Of a DNA stretch of 64,000 bases, positions 18,708 through 26,058 are shown one piece after another; within the stretch, counting starts at the first letter, position 1; every line of letters starts with the position of its first letter. The position numbers were made by a program, and so were the translations under genes. This DNA comes from Nitrospirota bacterium (GTDB taxonomy: Bacteria; Nitrospirota; Thermodesulfovibrionia; Thermodesulfovibrionales; JdFR-88), in contig JAKAKS010000006.1 of the NCBI GenBank assembly GCA_021813405.1, positions 57,916 through 121,915 on the forward strand, read 5' to 3'. The notes under the pieces were generated by a model. The model did no database searches. It was not told the DNA's origin and saw only the letters and a program-made list of their open reading frames with translations.

Positions 18708-19507
18708 TAAAACTCCTTCATCACGCCCTCAAAGTGGAGCGTTACGTTATTGGTGGCCCCGGAAAGGTCCACTATGTTCATCCAAAATGAGGAAAGCGCC
18801 GGTATGTATATGGGCTGTAAAAGCTGGTTGTAGCCCGCGATATTGCCCGTCAGATTGTCCAGATGAATAGGGCTGTTCTGGAGGTCCATTCCGGACCCGC
18901 CCGCGTTCATCTCGATAGTTGCCGCGCCGGTCCTTATCGCCAGTATCTTTGTAATGAAAAGGTCCCTTCGCGCCGGGGCGGCGATTGAGGGCTGTGCGTT
19001 GCCATTGGCCGCGATGCCCAGGGAATAGGCGGGCACCGTCCAGTGCTGTTCTCCGCCTTCTTTGTATTTGCGGCCTCTCATTACCCACGGGGGCACGCCT
19101 GGCATGTCCTTTACTCCGTGCATGCACAAGCGCACGTTATTCTGAGCGCCGGAAAAATCCGCCATCTTCGCGGTAAAGGATGTGTTGGCCGGTATCGGTA
19201 TCGGCTTCGCCAGATTTTTAAGGATAAGCGCATTCCCGCCCGCCCCTAAATTCAGGAGCTGTCCGCAGTAAAGCCTTGCGTCCAGGCCGGGATCGTCATT
19301 GAAGGTTTTTCCCGTGGAATCCTTGAAGTTAAGGTAAACACGGGGGTCCGTGTTCGTATACGCAAGCCTTAACGCCTCAAAATCCGCGTCAGGCTGTGAT
19401 GTCAATGGAATAGAACTGAAAACGCTTGCCGTAGGCGCCGCGTTTGCCGTTCCAGCGGCCAAAGGCAGGGCATTGAAGTTATACCAGAAAGGCATTTTCC
19501 ACGACAT
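18707..19507 (-). CDS. Internally duplicated beta-domain protein, capsid candidate
   Basis: 266 aa from ATG 19507 (GAGGAGG upstream). Two halves carry the same motif: IPANTSFTAKMADFSGAQN with following NVRLCMHGVK near residue 145, and IPALSSFWMNIVDLSGATN with NVTLHFEGVM at the C terminus. Both halves are beta-rich. A tandem duplication of a beta-sandwich is what one expects of a double-barrel capsid protein, or of paired virion domains. It lies next to the putative major capsid gene. The duplication is seen directly; the capsid role is inferred. Confidence 0.75.
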   Translation of the reverse strand: MSWKMPFWYNFNALPLAAGTANAAPTASVFSSIPLTSQPDADFEALRLAYTNTDPRVYLNFKDSTGKTFNDDPGLDARLYCGQLLNLGAGGNALILKNLAKPIPIPANTSFTAKMADFSGAQNNVRLCMHGVKDMPGVPPWVMRGRKYKEGGEQHWTVPAYSLGIAANGNAQPSIAAPARRDLFITKILAIRTGAATIEMNAGGSGMDLQNSPIHLDNLTGNIAGYNQLLQPIYIPALSSFWMNIVDLSGATNNVTLHFEGVMKEF

Positions 19508-19590
19508 AGGTTGTAACCTCCTCCCCTTTGGTAGGGGCATTATCTTTTTTATGCAGCGGAGGGCGTTGCCGCCCCCCGCCATGAAAACAA

Positions 19591-20325
19591 CTACTGTTTC
19601 GGCCTTATCCTGTACCCGAGGAACTGGAAGAAAAGGTCCATCGGATTGCTGCTGGAAAGCGCCGTGCCGTCACAAGTCACGTTGGCGTAGAAGCCTACGC
19701 CCATGCCTATCAGGTAAGGCGGGTCCATAGGCCTGCTGGACGTGAGTTTGCCCTCGCCGTATCCGCCAGGGCCTCCTATCACGTGCTCCGTGGCGGCGGT
19801 CTGTCCGTACATGGCAACAGCCATGGACCCTTTCTGAGAAAACGGGGAAGGGACATTCATCAGGAAATCGTTGCCGTATTCCTTATTGATGAATTTCACC
19901 GTAAGGGAGGACCCGCCGGCTATCTTCGCCATATCGTCCTGGTAATTCAGCATGGAGGTTGCGGCAATGCCGGTGCTCAAGGGCAGGTAGCCTATCTGCC
20001 AGCCCATACACAGGAAAGCCTGGTCGCTCAGCTGGTTGGGCTGCTGCAGGTTGGTGTCCCTCAGGTTTTTCTGCCTGGTGCCGGAAGTGCCGCTGGTGTT
20101 CAGTGTATCGCTGGCTCCGAGCTGTTTGGCGAAGAAGGAAATGGCGGTGGTACCGGCCGCCGGGTACTGCACCCTGTCATATATCGGCTGGAAAATGATC
20201 TCCCAGCTTTTCGGGTCGAAGTCTTTCATCCCTTTTACGTCCATGATCCCGGGATTTTCGTCTATCTCTCTTACCAGGTCCCTTATGGTAAGCGGCTTGT
20301 ATGCCGAAACGTGTTTCAGTAACAT
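19591..20325 (-). CDS. Putative major capsid protein
   Basis: A 244-aa protein with strong ribosome site AAAAGGTAA. After a short helical N terminus the chain is beta-rich: WEIIFQPIYDRVQYPAAG, TTAISFFAKQLG, LRDTNLQQPNQLSDQAFLC, GWQIGYLPLS, MDLFFQFLGYRIRPKQ. The pattern of aromatic-rich strands, a DTNL(x)Q segment and no signal peptide or membrane helix suits a jelly-roll major capsid protein of a tailless virus. It does not look like an HK97-fold protein, and there is no nearby protease, scaffold or portal. Assignment rests on composition and position, not on a database match. Confidence 0.6.
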   Translation of the reverse strand: MLLKHVSAYKPLTIRDLVREIDENPGIMDVKGMKDFDPKSWEIIFQPIYDRVQYPAAGTTAISFFAKQLGASDTLNTSGTSGTRQKNLRDTNLQQPNQLSDQAFLCMGWQIGYLPLSTGIAATSMLNYQDDMAKIAGGSSLTVKFINKEYGNDFLMNVPSPFSQKGSMAVAMYGQTAATEHVIGGPGGYGEGKLTSSRPMDPPYLIGMGVGFYANVTCDGTALSSSNPMDLFFQFLGYRIRPKQ

Positions 20326-20377
20326 CTTTGTTTACCTTTTCTCTTCCCGGTCCGGTATGCGGTGCCCGGGGTTGTGG

Positions 20378-20935
20378 TTATTGGTTGATACCGCCGCCAA
20401 ACGTCACGTCGCTCTCGTCCAGGTACGCGCCCAGTGGCCTGCTGGCTACCGGGGCTTGCATCACGCCAGGCGCGGCAAGGGCCTTCAGGTGCGTGCCCTG
20501 GGGCACTGCGATCGGAACAATGCCCTGCGGGGTAGCTGCCGCTATCACGGCCTTTTTAAGGACGTACTGCCTCAGCGCGTCCACGCCGATCACTACCACG
20601 CTGCCCAGCGCGAAGGCCGCGCCGGTGCCTCTGCGGATCTTGTTGGCCACAAAGTAGCCGCCAACCGCAGTAAGGCCGGAGTACAGATACTTCTTTTCCA
20701 CTGTGTCCGCCTTCAGGAACGTAGGTACAACAGCGGTAAGCCCGCCGCCTATAAGCCCCATTGCTATCTGCATGGGGGTCATGCCCAGCAGAATGGGATT
20801 GCTCCTGCGGTTATTCCTTTTGTGCCTCCTGCCGTGGGGATTGCTCTTCCTGTGCGCCCAGCCGCGCTTGGCGGCCGCTCTCCGGGCAGATTTGCTCTCC
20901 GGATTGCGTTTCCTTTTCGTCTTGGTGTGTGCCAT
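20378..20935 (-). CDS. Very basic NP-motif protein with membrane segments
   Basis: 185 aa from ATG 20935 (GGAGGTG 10 nt upstream). The first 55 residues are Lys/Arg-rich with NP dipeptides (KRKRNPES, RKSNPHG, RRSNPILLG), suggesting DNA contact. Two hydrophobic segments follow (MAMGLIGGGLTAVVPTF-like at about 60-80 and FALGSVVVIGVDAL). The frame is open further upstream to 21094, with another good site (AAGGAGG) before a TTG at about 21076, which would add a second basic NP segment. Two products from nested starts are possible. The pairing of DNA-binding and membrane parts suits a genome-membrane linker in a virion. Confidence 0.68.
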   Translation of the reverse strand: MAHTKTKRKRNPESKSARRAAAKRGWAHRKSNPHGRRHKRNNRRSNPILLGMTPMQIAMGLIGGGLTAVVPTFLKADTVEKKYLYSGLTAVGGYFVANKIRRGTGAAFALGSVVVIGVDALRQYVLKKAVIAAATPQGIVPIAVPQGTHLKALAAPGVMQAPVASRPLGAYLDESDVTFGGGINQ

Positions 20936-21100
20936 TGAACTGACACCTCCTTTCGTTTGTACGTTTTTTCTTTTCCGTTTAACGCCGTTCCGCTTGCGCC
21001 CGGCCTTTTTGCCGCGCGGGTTCTTCATGAACGGCTCTTTACTCCCGAAATGTCCGGCTTTCAAAATCGCCAACTCTCTCAACCCTCCTTTCACGGACCA

Positions 21101-21143
21101 AATAAAAAAGGCCGGTCCGGGATCTCTCCCAAACCGGCCTTTG
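21101..21143 (-). terminator. Strong leftward terminator inside the structural block
   Basis: On the minus strand AAAGGCCGGT...ACCGGCC forms a 10-bp stem followed by TTTTTTATTT. It separates genes 21187-25348 from the putative capsid genes downstream, so those may have their own promoter or depend on read-through. Confidence 0.8.
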
Positions 21144-21186
21144 CTCTCGCGTACCCTGAGAATTAAGCCCTTATGTCAAATGCCGC

Positions 21187-21309
21187 TTACTTCATCGCAT
21201 CCAGCTCCGCCAGATCGTCCAGCGCGGAATGTATGACCTTCTTTGCGGCGGTAATAGCCTTAAGCCCTTCAACCAGCAACTTTTTTGCCTTCGCCGTTTT
21301 AGCGGTCAT
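21187..21309 (-). CDS. Short helical peptide of 40 aa
   Basis: A 40-aa open frame in the gap between the basic NP protein and the terminator: a basic N terminus (MTAKTAKAKKLLVEG), then KAITAAKKVIHSALDDLAEL, likely all-helical and amphipathic. The ribosome site is weak. It lies in frame spacing consistent with the operon and leaves almost no gap, so it is probably real. No family is recognised. Confidence 0.5.
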   Translation of the reverse strand: MTAKTAKAKKLLVEGLKAITAAKKVIHSALDDLAELDAMK

Positions 21310-21320
21310 TGCCGTTTTCT

Positions 21321-21875
21321 TTACTGTTGATACAGGTCCCACAGATCGTTCCTCTTGTTTAATGCAAGCAGCGTCCTGGTTTCCAGCTTGTATGAATCGC
21401 CATCCGGCAGCGTGATCACCGCGCCCGCGGGAAGGCCGTACAGTTTGGTCCCCTCTCTTTTGAATTCGTGGATAAACGGCTCGCCCTGATAATGGGCGCC
21501 CTGCCCCTTCACGGCTGATATGTCCAGCACCTGGCCGTATATCTCCACCATGGATTTAATGGAGTCCGCGGGATTGCGCCTGCCCTTACGGGGATTGCCC
21601 AGTAAAAGCAAAGTGCCCGGATTTTTCTTCCTGGCCTGTTTCCGCGATGCGGGCTTTTTCTTTGCCGGGGTTTTTTTCTTTGCCGCCTTTTTCGGGTTCG
21701 CCTTTTTTCTGGAAGTCATTCCGGCTTGCCCGGAATCTTTCTTGCCTTTAAGAAACTCCTTTTTGGCCGCTGCCCATGCCTCTTTAAGCCCCATGCCCTT
21801 GGCCCGGTATTTCGGCGTCAGCTTCATGATGGCCTGGCTTTGCTTCAGGGCCGCCTGCTGTTTTGCGCTAGACAT
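21321..21875 (-). CDS. Basic NP-motif protein with folded C-terminal domain
   Basis: A 184-aa protein with GGAGGC before the ATG. Residues about 45-105 are extremely Lys/Arg-rich with repeated NP (RKKANPKK, KKNPGTLLLLGNP, GRRNP). The C-terminal 80 residues look like a small beta domain (EIYGQVLDISAVKGQGAHYQGEPF, GLPAGAVITLPDGDSYKLETR). It shares the KxNP...LLG signature with the protein at 20378. It could be a DNA-condensing virion protein. I cannot name a family. Confidence 0.7.
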   Translation of the reverse strand: MSSAKQQAALKQSQAIMKLTPKYRAKGMGLKEAWAAAKKEFLKGKKDSGQAGMTSRKKANPKKAAKKKTPAKKKPASRKQARKKNPGTLLLLGNPRKGRRNPADSIKSMVEIYGQVLDISAVKGQGAHYQGEPFIHEFKREGTKLYGLPAGAVITLPDGDSYKLETRTLLALNKRNDLWDLYQQ

Positions 21876-22080
21876 TAAAAAGCCTCCTTAACGCCTTATC
21901 GGCGTGCTTTAAAGCTATTTCACCCAGGGCGTTAAACGCTTCGTCCTTGAAGCTGACGGGGGCGGTCCGCCGTGATCCGGCAGTTACCGCGCTTCCCTTA
22001 TTGCCCGCCTTTTTAAAGACAGGCCTGTAAACGCCCTGGGCGTCTCTTTTCATTTCAATGGTCTCGCTCATTTCACTCAT
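21868..22080 (-). CDS. Small hypothetical protein of the structural block
   Basis: 70 aa from ATG 22080, which overlaps the preceding stop (ATGA) with GAGGAAG upstream. The chain is basic and probably partly helical (MSETIEMKRDAQGVYRPVF; FKDEAFNALGEIALKHADKAL). No membrane helix or known motif is present. It is kept because of its coupling on both sides. Confidence 0.62.
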   Translation of the reverse strand: MSEMSETIEMKRDAQGVYRPVFKKAGNKGSAVTAGSRRTAPVSFKDEAFNALGEIALKHADKALRRLFNV

Positions 22081-22577
22081 AGCTTCCTCAGAAGGATAAG
22101 TGCAATCACTCCAGCGGCTATGTACGGAATGTAAACTGTCCAATCTCCGCCTAAATTAGTTGAAAGTTTGCCCATCGGTTCGATATCAGCCACTTCAAAA
22201 TGCCCGCCAAAACCCATAACACCGGCGTATTTTAGATTCATTACGCCTATAATGTCCTGCGCGATTTCCTCGATATCCGCACCGTTCAAAGGCCTCACCG
22301 TAAATTTATAAATGCCCGCCAGATAGTGATAATTAAACCCGAGGATTTGTGCCACTCCGGCAAGTTTCCCGCTTAAGACGGACTTCAGATCTTCCGTGTT
22401 CTGAAAACTGAAAATCAAAATACTATTCAGTCCTGTCCCCTTAATGTAAATATCATAAGCAACGGACTTAGGTATAACTTTGTTTATTACGGGCGCGGTC
22501 ACCGTGAGTTTAGGATGAAAAGCAAAATCCTCCGCGGAGCTGATCCCTGGCGCCAGAGCGTTGGCCGCGGCGTTCAC
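22077..22577 (-). CDS. Virion candidate with C-terminal membrane anchor (166 aa)
   Basis: The start is GTG 22577 overlapping the upstream stop (GTGA), with AAGGCGG upstream; the longer frame to 22634 is rejected. The body is a mixed alpha/beta domain (KLTVTAPVINKVIPKSVAYDIYIKG, LAGVAQILGFNYHYLAGIYKF). The protein ends in a single membrane helix (WTVYIPYIAAGVIALILL) with a short basic tail. It is one of the series of tail-anchored proteins of this element. Function unknown. Confidence 0.7.
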   Translation of the reverse strand: MNAAANALAPGISSAEDFAFHPKLTVTAPVINKVIPKSVAYDIYIKGTGLNSILIFSFQNTEDLKSVLSGKLAGVAQILGFNYHYLAGIYKFTVRPLNGADIEEIAQDIIGVMNLKYAGVMGFGGHFEVADIEPMGKLSTNLGGDWTVYIPYIAAGVIALILLRKL

Positions 22578-23086
22578 AGTTCCGCCTTCTTTCCGGACAT
22601 CAGCCACAATGCCGCCGCGCCGCCAACAAGCCAAAGCCAGGCGGGAATGGCCACGCCTTTAACCGGGTACTGCTTAAGCTCCCTTGAAAGAGTATCCGGG
22701 CCGCTGCCCGATGGATAGTAATACCCGCTTTTCGGCTGATAGGCGTTTCCCGCGCCCGGCTTGCCTGTGTAATAAGTTTCACCGATGTCTTTTTGCTGCT
22801 GCAGGTACATCTGCGTATCGGCTAATAGCGCATCGATTTCCGGCTTTAAAATCTGGATGTCTATCTCCGCCTGCACGGGGCTTTCGCTCTGCGTCCTCTG
22901 CACGATAGGCGCCAGGGCGTCATAACGTGCCATAAGCGCCGCTATCTCCGCGCTGGTATAGGGGAAGCTGCTCAGGATGGCCTTCACCTGCGTAAAGCGC
23001 GCCGTGATATTGGCTATCTCCGCCGCAAGAAAGGTGTTTACCGCCGCAGTTATCAGACTTTCGTTTTGCTGGTCAGAGCCAAACAT
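22574..23086 (-). CDS. Virion candidate with C-terminal membrane anchor (170 aa)
   Basis: Mostly helical N-terminal 100 residues (FLAAEIANITARFTQVKAIL, AEIDIQILKPEIDALLADTQ), then a Tyr/Gly/Pro-rich linker (AYQPKSGYYYPSGSG). The C-terminal membrane helix is AIPAWLWLVGGAAALWLMSG and the tail is KKAEL. GAGGAAAG lies before the ATG, and the start overlaps the transglutaminase-like gene. The domain order (coil, flexible linker, tail anchor) suggests a protein spanning from capsid to membrane. Confidence 0.7.
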   Translation of the reverse strand: MFGSDQQNESLITAAVNTFLAAEIANITARFTQVKAILSSFPYTSAEIAALMARYDALAPIVQRTQSESPVQAEIDIQILKPEIDALLADTQMYLQQQKDIGETYYTGKPGAGNAYQPKSGYYYPSGSGPDTLSRELKQYPVKGVAIPAWLWLVGGAAALWLMSGKKAEL

Positions 23087-23585
23087 CTTCTTTCCTCACG
23101 TAGGTATGTTCCTGCCCGAATTCATAATCGGGCTCTATGGTGTCCATGGGGTAAACCTGCCCCCGGTAAAAAATGAGATTGTAAACGTGTTTCAGCTCGT
23201 TGCCGGAAGGGCCGATAACGCGGAACCCGGCGTTAAAGCCCGCGGCCATAAGCAGAGCGGCCAGAAGGGTAGCGCCGCAATCGCAGTCCCCCGCCCATTT
23301 GCCCCAGATGTTTATATTGGTAAGAAGGAATTCCGGATCCTGAAGCATGTCAAAATGCTCGCCGTTCAGTGCCTTGGGGTCGTTTACATACGTTACGTGC
23401 CCCTTAACCCACCGATAGAGCGCTTTGGCCTGGTCCAGCCTGTCCGGATAGTCTTTTACAATACGCTGGGCGGTCACGATAACCGGCGTCCTGTGCGCGC
23501 CAACCCTGGCATAATCGGCCATCTGACGTACAGTGCGCCAGATGGCCGATTCGCCGGTGCCTATGTCAACCATGCCGGAAAGCAT
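23073..23585 (-). CDS. Transglutaminase-like cysteine protein in the structural block
   Basis: 170 aa. A catalytic-type cysteine motif GKWAGDCDCGATLLAAL (Cys101/Cys103), His133 in KHVYNLIFY and Asp148 in YPMDTIEPDYEFG give the Cys-His-Asp triad order of the transglutaminase/papain-like superfamily. There is no signal peptide. Such domains occur in phage structural modules, where they may cleave or crosslink proteins or help entry. With no HK97-type head protease in sight, this is the only candidate maturation enzyme in the element. Fold is inferred from motifs; activity unproven. Confidence 0.75.
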   Translation of the reverse strand: MLSGMVDIGTGESAIWRTVRQMADYARVGAHRTPVIVTAQRIVKDYPDRLDQAKALYRWVKGHVTYVNDPKALNGEHFDMLQDPEFLLTNINIWGKWAGDCDCGATLLAALLMAAGFNAGFRVIGPSGNELKHVYNLIFYRGQVYPMDTIEPDYEFGQEHTYVRKEDVWL

Positions 23586-23589
23586 GTTT

Positions 23590-23874
23590 TTATATGCCGG
23601 GCTCTATTTTCGCGGCAGCGGCCTTTGCCGCGGCCTTTTCTTTTTTCCATGCGTCATAAGCGGACTGCGTTATCCTGCCATCCGCCAAAGCAAGGTCCTT
23701 GTGGATAAGCTCAAGGGTATCCCCGTCAACGTTCAGCATGTCCTCTGAAACGGTAATCGGGTCCCCATCGTTGTAGTGTGACGGCATCTTCTTGACCGCC
23801 AGAAAGCCGTAATTCGCGCCCGTCTGCACGCCCCTTTTCCCGTTCTCCGTTGCCACAAATCCTACAACCGCCAT
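23590..23874 (-). CDS. Small hypothetical structural-block protein
   Basis: 94 aa from ATG 23874 with GGAGGAC upstream. The N terminus is beta-like (VVGFVATENGKRGVQTGANYGF); the C terminus is an Ala/Lys helix (AYDAWKKEKAAAKAAAAK). It resembles small capsid-associated proteins only in composition. It lies immediately after the 490-aa zinc-ribbon protein and before the transglutaminase-like gene. Confidence 0.65.
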   Translation of the reverse strand: MAVVGFVATENGKRGVQTGANYGFLAVKKMPSHYNDGDPITVSEDMLNVDGDTLELIHKDLALADGRITQSAYDAWKKEKAAAKAAAAKIEPGI

Positions 23875-23875
23875 C

Positions 23876-25348
23876 TTAATGTCCTCCGTTTCCGTTACCG
23901 GCCGCAATGGCCGGGTCTTTTTTTAATTGCATGATCCCGTGCTCGCACTCGCCGCAAGCCGGGTCCCCCATGAAATCGTTAAAGGTAAGCTCATCCTCGG
24001 TCCCGCATTGGTTGCAGATATAGACCGAGGTTTTTATTTCCTTGTCCACCCAGTCAAAGAACTCATTGCAATAGGCAACGGGGCCTTCCAGAGTGAAAAA
24101 TTTATCAAACCGCTGAAGCCCTGCTATCAGGTCCTCGCGCTTTATCATGCCGTCGCAGTAATGGTCTACCACCTCGCCGCCGAAAGCGAACTTGAGGCCG
24201 TCCAGCACGTTTTCAAAGTTCCTGTCCCCAACGTCTATCATCTTTTTGAGTTTCTTGACAAGGCTCATTGCGGCCAAAAGGTTCACGTCCTCTTCCTCCT
24301 GCGTTGGGGCGAGGGGAGCGGCTGCGGGGGCGTCCGGCGAAGTGGGTGTCCCGGCTGCGGGGGCGTCCGCTCCCTCGATTCTGGAGACCTGCGGAGCCTG
24401 CGGGGCCTGCGGAGCCTTGCCAGAGTTGTATTGATAAGCGATCTGTTCACGCTTAAGCAGTATAAGCTGGTTGATAGGGTCCGCTATCTTGGCCAATATG
24501 CCCGGCAGCATCGGCATAAACTGTTCAAGGGCTTTGCCCAGCACGGAAGGGCCTTCAACCGGCTCGCCGGACGGATTGATAACGCTGGCCAATTCCCTGA
24601 TGCGGGTTATTTCATCAACCAGGTCCTTTTTCTCCGGCTCCCGTGTCAGGCTGTCCAAGAGCTTCTTTTCCATCAACTCTTCCAGCGGGCTTTTCTCTTT
24701 GGGCTTGGAATCCAGCTTATCAAGCAGCCTTTCCAGCAGCTTTTCCATGTTGCTTTGCCCCGGATTTGCAGGAATGGCCGTCTTCATCACATCTATACCG
24801 GCCCTGAAGGCGTCTCCCATTGTCTTGGCAACATCCGGCCCGCCGTTGTTTTGAGTGTTTACCAGTCCGGCCTCCTTGAAGGCCGTCATCATGCCCGTAA
24901 CTGCTTTAAGCGACTCCTGGATGTCATTGCCCGCCGGGGCCGCAACTGCGGGGCCTTCAGGCGCGAAGACAAAATTAAAGACTAGCGGTTTTTCGCCCGG
25001 CACATGGCCGGCCCGCCCTTTCTGGTAGATAAACAGGCTATAAATGCCGGTGCGGTCTTTTAGCAGAGTGTCTTTCTGGTGAGGGCCAAGGTTCCAGGGA
25101 TTTGCTTCAACAAGCTTGCGGACTTCGGTCTCGATATCGGTTTCCCAGGAGTCGTAATTCTCTATCTCCTGAAGCATGAATCGCCGCTCATTCGGAGCGC
25201 CTTTATACAGCTTCAGGTAATAGCCTTTGGACCTTGGAATGCGGGAAAGCAGGTCAAAAATCTGGACTTCTTCATCGGAAGGTTTGGGGGTGAACCCGTC
25301 ACCCCCATCCTCCATCCCTGCGCGTTCCCTATATTCGGCTTCACTCAT
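23876..25348 (-). CDS. 490-aa protein with C-terminal zinc ribbon, first gene of the structural block
   Basis: The largest non-spike protein of the block. The N-terminal 130 residues are a folded domain (YYLKLYKGAPNERRFM, TGIYSLFIYQKGRAG). Helical segments with Lys/Glu coiled-coil character (about 195-250) follow, then a Pro/Ala linker, another helical domain (about 370-450) and a zinc ribbon CNQC...CGEC near 440-470. No Walker A or nuclease motif is visible, so it is not an obvious packaging ATPase or terminase. No family is recognised; it may be a scaffold, replication-linked or vertex protein. Confidence 0.75.
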   Translation of the reverse strand: MSEAEYRERAGMEDGGDGFTPKPSDEEVQIFDLLSRIPRSKGYYLKLYKGAPNERRFMLQEIENYDSWETDIETEVRKLVEANPWNLGPHQKDTLLKDRTGIYSLFIYQKGRAGHVPGEKPLVFNFVFAPEGPAVAAPAGNDIQESLKAVTGMMTAFKEAGLVNTQNNGGPDVAKTMGDAFRAGIDVMKTAIPANPGQSNMEKLLERLLDKLDSKPKEKSPLEELMEKKLLDSLTREPEKKDLVDEITRIRELASVINPSGEPVEGPSVLGKALEQFMPMLPGILAKIADPINQLILLKREQIAYQYNSGKAPQAPQAPQVSRIEGADAPAAGTPTSPDAPAAAPLAPTQEEEDVNLLAAMSLVKKLKKMIDVGDRNFENVLDGLKFAFGGEVVDHYCDGMIKREDLIAGLQRFDKFFTLEGPVAYCNEFFDWVDKEIKTSVYICNQCGTEDELTFNDFMGDPACGECEHGIMQLKKDPAIAAGNGNGGH

Positions 25349-25471
25349 ACAAGCTCAATCATGCGACAAATGTCACTTCAATACAATATAAGTTGGTTAA
25401 TAGGGTAGGTTGGGTTCAAGCATTGAGTTTCGGGTAAAAAGAGGGGCATTTTACAGGACGGATTCCGCTTA

Positions 25472-25511
25472 AAAAAAAGAAAAACCCGGCTTTTAAACCG
25501 GGTTTATTTTG
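25472..25511 (-). terminator. Terminator of the early leftward operon
   Basis: On the minus strand an AAACCCGG/CCGGGTTT hairpin with a short loop is followed by a long T-rich run (TTTTTCTTTTTTTT). It lies between the last early gene (25711) and the first structural gene (start 25348). Confidence 0.85.
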
Positions 25512-25623
25512 CGTGTTTGCCTTGTTTTTGGCCGTCATTCCGGCACCGCGGCGGGCCCGGGGCAAGGCCCATTGATTCTGATGCTCTTAGGAAAGCACAT
25601 TGAAAAAGGGATGTCAAACCGGC

Positions 25624-25643
25624 CCCGACAAAGTCCCGACATC
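25624..25643 (-). repeat. Central, inverted copy of the tandem 11-bp TGTCGGG repeats
   Basis: On the minus strand TGTCGGGACTT is followed 11 bp on by TGTCGGGGCC. Fifteen bases (GATGTCGGGACTTTG) are identical to the right-end copy at 38655-38669. Its place between the early and late operons argues for a regulatory or recombination role rather than a chance match. Confidence 0.5.
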
Positions 25644-25710
25644 TGTTTTAACCTTTTCCCCCGTCTTCAGAGCGGGATGCGTACCATCAACCCTTGGCTT
25701 AGTTTTTGTG

Positions 25711-26058
25711 TCACTTTCCGGCTGTTAAGGGATTTCCGGCCAGCCCGCAATAGCCTATGGCGGCGTGTTTCACGCCTTTGCCTTCCCCCTCACATTCCGT
25801 GCATGGTTCGCCTTTGTGCAGCCCTGTCCCTTCGCAGAAATCGCAACTCCATTTCTCTCCGGTCGGCCTCATTACCATATAACCCTTTTCGTCTTTGACA
25901 AAACGCCACATCATGCAACCGGAGGCAATGCAGGTAAAGCGCCGTCCATTTACATCAAAATCCACATTAGCCGAAACAATGCCGGTCCCGCGTAAAGAGT
26001 CGCAGACCCTTACCATTGGACACCATTTTTGCCTAGCCTGTTCTTCCGTATACATCAT
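25711..26058 (-). CDS. Early small zinc-motif protein
   Basis: 115 aa. The front has several cysteines (WCPMVRVCDSLR, FTCIASGCMMWRF). The back has two DnaJ-type CxxCxGxG-like knuckles (CDFCEGTGLHKGEPCTECEGEG). The CIASGCMMWR stretch is one I associate with widespread small phage proteins of unknown function. It starts on an ATGA overlap with the previous gene and is the last gene before the early terminator. Confidence 0.75.
   Translation of the reverse strand: MMYTEEQARQKWCPMVRVCDSLRGTGIVSANVDFDVNGRRFTCIASGCMMWRFVKDEKGYMVMRPTGEKWSCDFCEGTGLHKGEPCTECEGEGKGVKHAAIGYCGLAGNPLTAGK

Larger units (their letters stand above)
25349..25710. other. Early/late intergenic region (362 bp)
   Basis: No gene is seen. 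The region holds the early-operon terminator, the inverted tandem TGTCGGG pair, and an AT-rich stretch just upstream of the 490-aa gene (minus-strand ACTTATATTGTATTG) where a leftward late promoter would be expected. No clear -35/-10 pair at standard spacing was found. Confidence 0.6.
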
